Assembly: GCF_011046735.1 (NCBI RefSeq)
Contig: NZ_CP049258.1
Span: 5,474,001-5,538,000 of the forward strand
Source: Nordella sp. HKS 07
Lineage (GTDB): Bacteria; Pseudomonadota; Alphaproteobacteria; Rhizobiales; Aestuariivirgaceae
Direction of reading: 5' to 3'
DNA: 64,000 bases
Both the position numbers and the translations under genes were made by a program. The notes below the pieces were generated by a model. The model did no database searches and was not told where the DNA came from. It was given only the letters and a program-made list of their open reading frames with translations. Positions 10,675-18,664 of this stretch are shown piece by piece; the stretch's first letter is position 1; each line of letters opens with the position of its first letter.

Positions 10675-11675
10675 CTAGGGGCGGATATGGACGGAAATGT
10701 CACCGGAACTTGCCATGCGCGGAAGGTCGTTGGCATGTTTCAATACGGCTGCTTCGCCGATAACCCAGGAACGGAATGCAGCAACCCGCGGTCGCTCACA
10801 CCATGCAATAGGTGTTACCAGTGAATAAAGAATGCGCACGGGAAACTCGACATCGAACAGCCTGACAAGACGCCGAGCATCAATATCGCTCGACACGATA
10901 ACATCAAATCCTAGTCCAATTCCCTGTCCGTCAGTAACCGCCTGAAGCAGACGGTCGTAGTGATCAAATCTTAAACCCCTCCCGACATCTGGTTTGCCTC
11001 CAGCAAATGTGATCCAATTCTCCAAGTTTGGGCACCCGGCTTCGTGAAGTAATGTAAATCGACGCAGGTCATCCGGTTTTTTAATGGGCGGGCTCTTGCG
11101 CAACAGGTCCGGGTTAATTACCGGATAGCGCGACGACGCAATCAGCGGCGTGACGAGCAGACCCTTGATCGGCTCGAACCCCCAGCGAATGTTGATGTCA
11201 ACTTCTTCGCTTGCAAAGTCAGCTCGCACAAGAGAGCCGCACAGATTCAACTCGATGTCGGGGTATAACTCGTGAAATCCAGATAACCGCGGCATCAGCC
11301 AGCGTAGGAAACCAGGAGCTGCTCGCACTGAAAGTGAGCCGCCTGTGTCACGACTGCTGATGCGCGCCGTTTCGGCAGCCATAGTATCGAGAACAGCGCC
11401 GATTCCCTTGAAGTAACTGAGCCCCTCGCTCGTGAGGGCAACGGCATGGGTCTCACGATAGAACAACCCACCCCGAGATAATCCTCCAGCGCCTTGATCT
11501 GGTGGCTGATTGCCGACTGTGTAAGGCATAGTTCACTTGCAGCTTTCTTGAAGCTGAGATGTCGAGCTGAGGCCTCGAAGGCGCGAACTGCGGGAAAGGG
11601 TGGAAGCCTGCGGCGCACAGCGCTTGAGTCCTTTTCACCTGCGGTTGAAATAGTATCGCTTGTCCCGACCCCCAA
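10675..11675 (-). pseudogene. LysR-family (GcvA-like) regulator, single-base frameshift
   Basis: The N-terminal part (down to about 11468) encodes a LysR winged helix-turn-helix: LPPFPAVRAFEASARHLSFK, then ELCLTQSAISHQIKALEDYL. At 11467-11468 the frame must change to continue with LFYRETHAVALTSEGLSYF and the full effector-binding domain to 10675. One base is missing relative to an intact reading (between codons for ...LGVG and LFYR). The two pieces together equal a normal-length GcvA-like regulator of about 300 residues. A plausible start is a GTG near 11619 (RRRLPPFPA) with AAGGA upstream. It could be a decayed gene or a sequencing error. Confidence 0.85.
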
Positions 11676-11720
11676 AGCAAGCGACGGTAAAGCCCCAGTT
11701 TGGAAGGACTTGGGACATCG

Positions 11721-12065
11721 GTGCGGACACGAGAAACTCCGATTATTGGCGTCTCGGGTGTGCTGGCAATGTTGTATTCATTGCAACCGGCATTTGCCCA
11801 TGACCACTGGATCTCTCGCCAGCGTTTCCAGGATCCATCCTCGCATTCATGGTGCTGTGACGAAAATGATTGTCTTCCAATAGACGATGAACAGGTCAAG
11901 GCGACACGCGAGGGCTTCTTGATCAACGGACAGTACTTTATAAGTCGCACACGAGTGCTGCCCAGCGGAGATGCGCGATATTGGGCATGCTTCTATGGCC
12001 GAGATAAAGGGCCGCACGAAAAGGAACAGAAAGTTCGGTGCTTCTTCGCGCCAATGAACATGTAG
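11721..12065 (+). CDS. Secreted hypothetical protein with conserved cysteines
   Basis: The GTG at 11721 (GGAAGGA about 12 bases upstream) gives 114 residues. TTG 11700 is an alternative in-frame start. A signal peptide (RETPIIGVSGVLAMLYSL, cut near AFA|HDHW) precedes a mature domain with SWCCDENDCLPID, a central FLINGQYFISRTRVLPSGD and a terminal RYWACFYG...VRCFFAPMNM. The pattern CC...DC...C...RCFF.P is one I recall from small exported rhizobial proteins without assigned function. It starts close to, and diverges from, the broken LysR gene. Confidence 0.65.
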   Translation: MRTRETPIIGVSGVLAMLYSLQPAFAHDHWISRQRFQDPSSHSWCCDENDCLPIDDEQVKATREGFLINGQYFISRTRVLPSGDARYWACFYGRDKGPHEKEQKVRCFFAPMNM

Positions 12066-12871
12066 TTAGAACTGGGCGATCATCCTCCTCCGATCTTGGC
12101 GTCCGACGCCTTGTTCGTCCAGTGATGGTCGGTCCCAGCCGGGCTTTTTTGTTTTGCAATGCTCCGCCGGCGCCAGCATGTGCAGTGCGGGTGGCACCGG
12201 CGGGTGCTGTGCCGGTAAGGGCCGGCGTCAGAGAATACCTTGTTCTCAGTCATCCGCCCATACAGTTAAGTGAGCCTCCAGCGAGGTGGCTATAACGAAA
12301 CGAATATACGCCCAACTAGAGCCGCCGGCTGGCGAGCGCCCTATCGCCCGCGACAGAACGCGCGAACGGAGATCTCGCATCTCTGACGGGCTTTTAGGGC
12401 GTGCCTTGTAACAGGCTATCGGAAAAATCCCGAAACGCTCTGGATGTTCCCAATCGCTATCAATCTTCTTCGCTTGTCCCTCTGGCCACGACCTTGATCG
12501 TGGCCTGGGCGGGTCGCTGGAGCTTTGAGGGCGCCCGCCGGACCAGGAGGCGGTCCGTAGCCCGACGGGCTAGATGGCCATGAACATGAGCGCGACTCTA
12601 TCATGGCCATCTTCGTAATGCGGGTGCTCCTAAATGGTTCCGGGCGTCGAGTTGAGCGCGAAGCCCGTCGGTACTTAGGGTTCGGGGCAAGCTTGCCCAG
12701 GGGCCCCTGGTAGGAGCGCTGCCGGTTTCGGGCCCGGAAACCTAAAATGTATCCTGGCTACCGCCGGGTTCCGGTGGTGGGTCCAGTCTGAAAGTTCACC
12801 ATGAGCAATGTAGTTTCCGGCGTGCCTCAGGCCATTCGGGAGCAATTGGTGTCCGCGGCGCGCAATTTGCT
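12066..12871. other. Intergenic region, no supported gene
   Basis: The 806-bp stretch has only short open frames with arginine/proline-rich, non-protein-like composition. A GCCGGGCTTTTTTGTTTT tract at 12138-12155 may end the preceding gene. I see no RNA gene, transposon end or clear repeat. Confidence 0.5.
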
Positions 12872-13225
12872 TCAAGGAATGAGGTTCTTCCCATCGAAGT
12901 GGTGGATCGTTAGGGCCGCGAGGTCGATACCCTCAATGCATCGCGCGTTGACGGAAACGGGCGGTGAATATTGCGTGGATGTCCGTATTACCGCCACGCC
13001 ACATATCGGGCAGAAATGCTGTCCACCCGTCACCGAGCGCCAGACATAAGTGGAGAGTTTCCGCCTCTCCGTCACAAGCCGCACCGCTTCTGGCGGGACA
13101 TACCAATGCAGGAAGCCGGTTCGCGAGCAAATTGAGCAATTGCATTCGAAGACCTCCGATAGCTCGGCCGTGACTTCGAGCTGGATGTGCCCGCAGTGGC
13201 AGGAGACTTTGTGAGGCGCGCTCAT
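12872..13225 (-). CDS. GFA (CENP-V/GFA domain) family protein
   Basis: This 117-residue single-domain protein carries the zinc-ligand cysteine pattern of the glutathione-dependent formaldehyde-activating enzyme fold: SCHCGHIQLEV at about 8-18, CNCSICSRTGFLHW at about 29-42, and HFCPICGVAVIRT near 70-82. Length is typical. Members bind two zinc ions; some bind glutathione, but many have no proven enzyme activity. It is encoded alone on the minus strand between two empty stretches. Confidence 0.87.
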   Translation of the reverse strand: MSAPHKVSCHCGHIQLEVTAELSEVFECNCSICSRTGFLHWYVPPEAVRLVTERRKLSTYVWRSVTGGQHFCPICGVAVIRTSTQYSPPVSVNARCIEGIDLAALTIHHFDGKNLIP

Positions 13226-13833
13226 CGTTCTGGCCTTACCCGGCTAATGGACATTCGATCGAAACTGACGGAAATGGTCGGCAATGTGAAGAAAGTCGTT
13301 CCGGGGCTGATCGAGCACGGTTGACTATTTGGCGTCCTCATCCTCCGGTCTCCATAATTGAACCAAGCGTGGAGCGCGCCACTACGCGAAGATGGCGGTC
13401 GATCAGTCGATGGGCGTACCTGATAGGTGACCAGGGTGGCAATTATTGCCGTCACTTACCGACGGGCCTCTACTTTCCAGTGACGCTCGCAATTTCATAG
13501 CGCGCCTCGGAAAGGTTCCTCAGGAGCAGGTCATGTTCTCTCGATAAACAATCCGCCACCGTTAGCGGTCAAGCGCTGCTCACCGTCACCTGTTTGCAAA
13601 AAGGGAACATCGGTTCAATGCAGAAACTCTGCGAGGGCTCCGGTAGCGATTCTGATTTCTCCTCTGGTATCCGCCCCATAGCACCAATCGGCGACACTGG
13701 GCGATCGGCGGACGATGGTAGCCCGCCATTCGAAGGGCATAGTAATACCTGGCGGGCCATTTGCTTCCCTAAACGACAGGGATGCCGCAGGTAATGTCCC
13801 GTTTATAGGAAGGTTCCATCTTAGACATTCGGA
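13226..13833. other. Intergenic region, no supported gene
   Basis: The 608-bp gap holds a few short open frames with no motif or ribosome-binding site. Given the decay nearby it may be eroded coding sequence, but nothing could be recognised. Confidence 0.45.
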
Positions 13834-14220
13834 TTACGTCCCCGTCTTGGCGAGCCCTAGATATTGGACCCAAAGGTCCCAGGCTTCGTTGATTTTCTCA
13901 ATGGCCTTGTCGAGCGATGCTGTTTTCCCTCCGTGAGGCAGATCCTGCGGCGCCGCGACGCTACTGATCGTGACATCCATCCTCCAGGCCCAATAAGCAT
14001 GCATCTCGACCCACTTCCGGTCGATCAGCTGCCATTCTTTCACGTTGACGACGCCGGCGACCAAGATCCTATGGCTGAAGACGGAATAAGTGTCGCCCTG
14101 TCGACGAGACGCGTTCGCCGGCCTCCGATCCTTTTCAATTCGGAGGCGCATTCGACGGCTCCCTGAGATCAGCCGCAGATACCCAAAGGCTTCAGGCGCA
14201 ATCGACGTCACGCTTCGCAT
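13834..14220 (-). CDS. Small hypothetical protein, paralogue of the adjacent gene
   Basis: The frame of 128 residues has an unremarkable arginine-rich first third. From about residue 43 it reads DTYSVFSHRILVAGVVNVKE, then AYWAWRMDVTISS and a C-terminal helix DKAIEKINEAWDLWVQYLGL. This layout (beta strands, a W-x-W core, then a helix with AxxxxxAWxxW) matches the next gene upstream on the same strand. It also resembles short rhizobial hypothetical proteins I recall. The true start may be internal. The function is unknown. Confidence 0.5.
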   Translation of the reverse strand: MRSVTSIAPEAFGYLRLISGSRRMRLRIEKDRRPANASRRQGDTYSVFSHRILVAGVVNVKEWQLIDRKWVEMHAYWAWRMDVTISSVAAPQDLPHGGKTASLDKAIEKINEAWDLWVQYLGLAKTGT

Positions 14221-14428
14221 CGTCGGCCGTCGGTGCCGAGCCTCTCGCGACTCCTCGTAAGGTGCTCATCGTTATGCGGTTGATCCCCCAGTCCCAGCGA
14301 ATGCGGTCACTTCCAAGATCGTCGATCTTGTGAATCTGACCGACCTCCAGCTTGCCCGCGAAAATCCTATAACCTTCCCTTGTGCGCCCGGGCTGGGGCA
14401 CAACGTACTGCTCAAACCTCAGCGGCAC
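14192..14428 (-). CDS. Small hypothetical protein, possibly C-terminally truncated paralogue
   Basis: The 78-residue frame reads TREGYRIFAGKLEVGQIHKI, then RIRWDWGINRITMS and TADDAKRDVDCA. It parallels the neighbouring 13834-14220 product but stops just where that one has its helix ending AWDLW, so it may be shortened by a frameshift or nonsense change. It overlaps the downstream frame by 29 bases and lies 1 base from the 14430-14729 gene, suggesting a three-gene unit on the minus strand. Confidence 0.5.
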   Translation of the reverse strand: MPLRFEQYVVPQPGRTREGYRIFAGKLEVGQIHKIDDLGSDRIRWDWGINRITMSTLRGVARGSAPTADDAKRDVDCA

Positions 14429-14429
14429 C

Positions 14430-14729
14430 TCAGTTCCTCCGATTAAAGGGCCGCCTTGGCCACCAGTCGTTCGAATAGTCGCCGGTCCGAAACAGGATCT
14501 CCGCCTCGAACCGTTGACACTTCACGCATTTCAGAATCTTCGTCAGATCGGCCATGCGAAATTCGCGGCCATGTGTTTGGCGAAGGCGCTCAAGAATATC
14601 GTCGTCTAAGAGCTTCTTGTGACCGCAGCGCGTGCACTCGGCGACGGCACTCAAATTGAAGTCGATGACCTCACGAAGGAGAACATTGTCGCGCGCCTTC
14701 GGGCCAATACTGCGCGGAACCCCAACCAT
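14430..14729 (-). CDS. Small hypothetical protein with a CxxC...CxxC zinc-ribbon-like pattern
   Basis: This 99-residue product has ECTRCGHKKLLDDDILERL and, about 35 residues later, ILKCVKCQRFEAEILF: two CxxC knuckles flanking a helical segment (RQTHGREFRMADLTKI). This arrangement recurs in short uncharacterised proteins of Rhizobiales. It probably binds zinc. The first gene of a compact minus-strand trio; no role can be assigned. Confidence 0.62.
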   Translation of the reverse strand: MVGVPRSIGPKARDNVLLREVIDFNLSAVAECTRCGHKKLLDDDILERLRQTHGREFRMADLTKILKCVKCQRFEAEILFRTGDYSNDWWPRRPFNRRN

Positions 14730-15000
14730 GGCTCATCGCCTACTCCTCAAAACTCGTTACTCACTAGAGAACAATATGAGAACGAAAACATGAGTATGTC
14801 AAGCTGGAACGATGGCCTGAGAAGGTGGCCCGCCAAGTTTGCACCAAGGGGCGTAAAGGGCGCCTCGGCCCGGCGTCTTCCAATCGCGCGGCCCTTTCTT
14901 GGCGACACGATCGACAGCACCGAGGCGCGCTGGAATTCTTTCCTTGTCGGATATGTTGGTAAGTGTAAGGTCTGACGCCAATTAGCTAGGGAGAAGGCGC

Positions 15001-15423
15001 TTGATAACAACAAGAATGGTTCTGGCGACGCTGGGCGTCGTCATTTTGACGGGTGCAACATTTGCGCTCGAGGCAGTTACGGTCACGCCGGTTTACGAGA
15101 CGAGCGAAACGGCATCCGGAAAGCCGATCACCTTGCCGCACAACAACGTGAGGGTGATCGTTTCCACCTTCGATATCGCGCCGGGCGCTACGCTGCCGGT
15201 CCACAAGCATCCCTTCGCGCGCTACGCCAGTGTTCAGGCGGGGACGCTGAAAGTCATCAATGTCGAGACCAATGAGGCCAAGGTCTACAAGACTGGCGAT
15301 TTCATCGTTGAAATGATTGACCAGTGGCACCGTGCCGAAAATGTCGGCGATGATGCGGTCAAGCTGCTCGTGATAGATCAGGTCGAAGGAACGGCCGCGA
15401 ATACGGTCCTGAAAGATAAGTAG
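15001..15423 (+). CDS. Exported cupin-domain protein
   Basis: The TTG at 15001 has a strong GGGAGAAGG 5 bases upstream and gives 140 residues; ATG 15016 is an alternative. A signal peptide (RMVLATLGVVILTGATFA) precedes a single cupin barrel: IAPGATLPVHKHPFARYASV (motif 1, with the HxH and the downstream region) and GDFIVEMIDQWHRAENVGDD (motif 2 with the final His). Small periplasmic cupins of this type are metal-binding but mostly uncharacterised. It is followed closely by a convergent hypothetical gene. Confidence 0.8.
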   Translation: MITTRMVLATLGVVILTGATFALEAVTVTPVYETSETASGKPITLPHNNVRVIVSTFDIAPGATLPVHKHPFARYASVQAGTLKVINVETNEAKVYKTGDFIVEMIDQWHRAENVGDDAVKLLVIDQVEGTAANTVLKDK

Positions 15424-15473
15424 ACCGGGCCGAGACTATCGGCGCGGATCATCGGATCCGGAGTTGTCACGCC

Positions 15474-15998
15474 TCACTCACCGAGGAAACTCATGCTGTT
15501 GCACGAGACCTCGGTCTTCCCGGTGACGAAGGACGGCTCGCCGATCTGAACCTTTGTCTCGCCCTTGATGGCAGCGCGTTCCCTGATGCGCCTCAGCCAG
15601 TCCTCGACTGCGGAGCGATCTTCATTCGTGACCAGCCGCAAGCCGGTGCCTGCCGACGTGCCGGGACCTCGATAATAGAGGCGCGGGAAGAGCTCGATCA
15701 GCAGCGGATCCTCGGATGAAGCGCAGATATGCGTGAAGGCGACGCCTTCGATCCTGAGCGGCGGGCCGAGGCCCCAGCAGGTTTCGCTGTCGGCGCGCTC
15801 ACCCTTCTTGATGCGCTTGGTCTTGTTCAGGGAAATCAGGGTCGCCGTCGGATCGGGAGGATAGGCGCAGGCGATCTGGCGGATCGCATGATCGACGAAG
15901 GCCTCATTCTCCTGCTGGGCAAGGGAGGTGGTTGAGCCACAGATCAACAGGACAAGGATCAAGATCGCAGCGGGAGCGGATATTGCGGCCATTGTCAT
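15474..15998 (-). CDS. Secreted hypothetical protein
   Basis: The ATG at 15998 is chosen because GAGGAG lies 7 bases upstream; an in-frame ATG at 16013 is possible. The 174-residue product begins with a hydrophobic signal segment (AAISAPAAILILVLLICGST, cut near SLA|QQ). It continues QIACAYPPDPTATLISLNKT and ends GKTEVSCNSMSFLGE, with four cysteines in the mature part. No family is recognised. Convergent with the cupin gene, 50 bp apart. Confidence 0.62.
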   Translation of the reverse strand: MTMAAISAPAAILILVLLICGSTTSLAQQENEAFVDHAIRQIACAYPPDPTATLISLNKTKRIKKGERADSETCWGLGPPLRIEGVAFTHICASSEDPLLIELFPRLYYRGPGTSAGTGLRLVTNEDRSAVEDWLRRIRERAAIKGETKVQIGEPSFVTGKTEVSCNSMSFLGE

Positions 15999-16333
15999 CG
16001 CAAGTCTCCTCATCAATGGAGCGCCGCCGCGTCCAGCATACACTCCGGCTACGCCCGCGCAAGGCGGGAGCCTGATCAATCCGCATATGGGAAATATTCG
16101 CTGCTCCGCTCGCGTGTAGATTTCCATCCATTTTCGCGTCCGCGCCATATGGGACCTAAGGGCAATAGACTTCGGGCGGGTCCTGCGCGAGCGTCAAGCC
16201 GTCCGCGAGCCTGCCGACAATTGTGCTTGCGATGAATCTGCCGTGAAAAAGAACACTTTGCCGACTTGAGCGGCTTCCCCGCTATCTGCGTAAGCTTAGC
16301 CGTGCGTGTTCGAATTTCTTAACGGAGGTACTG
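15999..16333. other. Divergent promoter region upstream of the sulfatase
   Basis: The 335-bp gap lies between two divergently transcribed genes. The minus-strand frame stays open to 16148, but the extension lacks a ribosome-binding site. I could not define a promoter with confidence. Confidence 0.4.
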
Positions 16334-18079
16334 ATGTGCAGTGATCTCAACAATTTTGGTGAAGTGAAAGAAAGGTCGAGAGCTACGAGAAATCACATCA
16401 ATCTGCTTGCCGGTGTTGTGGCGAGTGTTTCGCTCTGGGCGCTGCTCGGTGTTGCGGCGCCAGCGCCGGCGCTGGCACAGGAGCCGAAGCCCAATATCGT
16501 CGTCATCATGGGCGATGATGTGGGCTGGTTCAATATCGGCGCCTATCACCGGGGCATCATGTCCGGGAAGACGCCCAATCTCGACAAACTGGCTTCTCAG
16601 GGCATGATGTTCACTGACTATTATGCCGAGGCGAGTTGCACGGCGGGCCGGGCGAGCTTCATTACCGGAGAGATCCCGTTGCGCACAGGCTTGACGACCG
16701 TCGGCCAGGCCGGCGCGGATGTGGGCATGCCCGACAAGGCCGCAACCCTCGCCTCCGCCCTCAAAGCTCAGGGTTACGCCACCGGCCAGTTCGGCAAGAA
16801 CCATCTCGGTGATTTGAACAAGTTTCTGCCGACACTGCATGGATTCGATGAATTCTTTGGCTATCTCTATCATCTCGACGCGATGTCGGACCCCTATTGG
16901 TATTCGTTCCCGGATGACCAGTCGTACCGCGACAAAATCGGTCCGCGCGATTTGCTGCATACATATGCGACCGATACGGACGACCCGACCGTGCAGCCGC
17001 GTTGGGGAAAAATCGGGAAGCAGAGGATCATCGACGAGGGACCGCTGGCACCGTACCCCGACATGACCAACGTGCCGAACATGCACGATATCACGCCGAA
17101 GGCAAAATACGACATGACGACCTTCGACGAAGTGCTGGTCAAGGCCTCGTGCGACTTCATGGACAAAGCCAAAACCGCCGGCAAACCGTTCTTTGTCTGG
17201 CACAATACGACGCGCATGCATGTCTGGACGTTTCTGTCGCCCAAATACCAGGCCCTCATGAACAGCCAGACCAATTACGGCCTCGAGGAAGCCGGTATGG
17301 CGCAGATGGATGACAATGTCGGCGCCATCATGAAATGCATCGAGGATGCGGGCGAGGCCAACAACACCATCGTCGTCTTCACCACCGACAATGGGGCGGA
17401 GGTGTTTACCTGGCCCGATGGCGGCATGACCCCGTTCAAGGGCACCAAGGGTACCGTGATGGAAGGCGGCTTCCGGGCACCGGCCATCATCCGCTGGCCG
17501 GGCAAGGTCAAGCCGGGCACGGTTGAGAACGGCATTTTTTCGGCGCTGGATTGGTTTCCGACGCTGACGGCGGCAGCCGGCAACCCCGACATTACCGATC
17601 AGTTGCTGAAGGGTGTGCAGTTGGGGGATCGGACCTACAAGAACCACCTCGACGGCTATAACCAGCTCGACCTGCTGCAGGGGAAAGGGCCGTCGACGCG
17701 CCATGAATTTTTCTACTTTGGCGGCCCGCAATTGGGTGCTGTTCGTATCGATGACTTCAAGTACCAGTTCTATCAGCAGCCGCAGGGTTGGCCTGGCGCG
17801 AAAGTGACGACGGACATGCCGACGATGGTCAATATCCGCCAGGATCCGTTCGAGCGGACGCCATCGATCAGCGAGCAAAGTCTCAACGATCTCGGCGGAG
17901 GCTACATGAACGACTTCTACGCCCGCGAGTTCTGGCGCTTCGTCAGCGTTCAGCAGGAAGTCGCGAAGCTGGCCCTCACGGCGATCGACTACCCGCCGAT
18001 GCAGGATCCGGCTTCCTTCAACCTTGAAGCCGTGAAGAGGCAGATCGACGCGGCGATCAAGAACAAGCCAGGCAACTAG
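16334..18079 (+). CDS. Periplasmic type I arylsulfatase
   Basis: The 581-residue product starts at an ATG with AACGGAGG upstream. A signal peptide or anchor (LLAGVVASVSLWALLGVA, cut near ALA|QEP) precedes the sulfatase domain. Metal ligands lie in IVVIMGDDVGW (Asp61/Asp62), and the formylglycine-forming cysteine is Cys102 in SCTAGR, the C-x-A-x-R form of the C-x-P/A-x-R motif. FGKNHLGD, FFVWHNTTRMH and VVFTTDNGAE carry further conserved active-site Lys, His, Asp and Asn residues. It hydrolyses sulfate esters; the substrate is unknown. No sulfatase-modifying enzyme gene is nearby, so activation would depend on one elsewhere. A terminator follows the stop. Confidence 0.92.
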   Translation: MCSDLNNFGEVKERSRATRNHINLLAGVVASVSLWALLGVAAPAPALAQEPKPNIVVIMGDDVGWFNIGAYHRGIMSGKTPNLDKLASQGMMFTDYYAEASCTAGRASFITGEIPLRTGLTTVGQAGADVGMPDKAATLASALKAQGYATGQFGKNHLGDLNKFLPTLHGFDEFFGYLYHLDAMSDPYWYSFPDDQSYRDKIGPRDLLHTYATDTDDPTVQPRWGKIGKQRIIDEGPLAPYPDMTNVPNMHDITPKAKYDMTTFDEVLVKASCDFMDKAKTAGKPFFVWHNTTRMHVWTFLSPKYQALMNSQTNYGLEEAGMAQMDDNVGAIMKCIEDAGEANNTIVVFTTDNGAEVFTWPDGGMTPFKGTKGTVMEGGFRAPAIIRWPGKVKPGTVENGIFSALDWFPTLTAAAGNPDITDQLLKGVQLGDRTYKNHLDGYNQLDLLQGKGPSTRHEFFYFGGPQLGAVRIDDFKYQFYQQPQGWPGAKVTTDMPTMVNIRQDPFERTPSISEQSLNDLGGGYMNDFYAREFWRFVSVQQEVAKLALTAIDYPPMQDPASFNLEAVKRQIDAAIKNKPGN

Positions 18080-18081
18080 AG

Positions 18082-18132
18082 AAAAACAAACATACGCGGC
18101 GGGCGGCCTTTGCGGGCCGCTCGTTTGTTTTT
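18082..18132 (+). terminator. Terminator after the arylsulfatase gene
   Basis: AAAAACAAAC (18082-18091) pairs with GTTTGTTTTT (18123-18132) around a GC-rich inner hairpin (GGCGGCC...GGGCCGC). The symmetric A/T tracts would allow function in both directions. Confidence 0.85.
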
Positions 18133-18330
18133 CCGGAGTCTACGGCAGGAGAGGCCGGTTGCCGAGCCGGGCGATCTGCGACATCACTTATGACTGGAAA
18201 CGAATCTCCGCGCTAGTAGACTGAGATCATCTCACCAGGTGTGACTGCGATCCTGCAGGGTGTTTCGGTTTCGGCCTCCACTCGATCGCGGTAACGGAGG
18301 TTCGCCGGGATTGAACAAGGAGGAGCTGCA

Positions 18331-18603
18331 ATGATTGGGGTACTTCGATCTTTCTGCATGGCGTGTCTTGCCACCTGCGCCATCTTCACCAGCGCGGCCG
18401 CGCAAGACGAGAGCGTCGAGATGACCGTCCTCGCCGATCAGATCCGAAGCCAGGGCTATGAATGCGCCAATCCTGTCTCGGCGCAGCGTCAGGCGGCTCA
18501 GTCTGTTCAGGACGAACCTGTCTATATCTTGAAATGCGAAAATGCGACTTATGAGATCCGCCTCGTACCTGATCAGGCGGCGAAGGTAACCAAGGTCGAG
18601 TGA
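18331..18603 (+). CDS. Small secreted hypothetical protein
   Basis: This 90-residue product has an ATG with AAGGAGGAG about 8 bases upstream. Its signal peptide is ACLATCAIFTSAAA|QDES. The mature part, about 65 residues, has two cysteines (GYECANPV and LKCENATYEIRL) that could form a disulfide, in a layout seen in short exported proteins annotated only as hypothetical. Convergent with the iron-permease gene. Confidence 0.65.
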   Translation: MIGVLRSFCMACLATCAIFTSAAAQDESVEMTVLADQIRSQGYECANPVSAQRQAAQSVQDEPVYILKCENATYEIRLVPDQAAKVTKVE

Positions 18604-18664
18604 GTTCGGGCTCACCTGGAGTGCTCGGGCAGGTCGCTACGCCGGGAATCGGTCTGAGCGCAGG

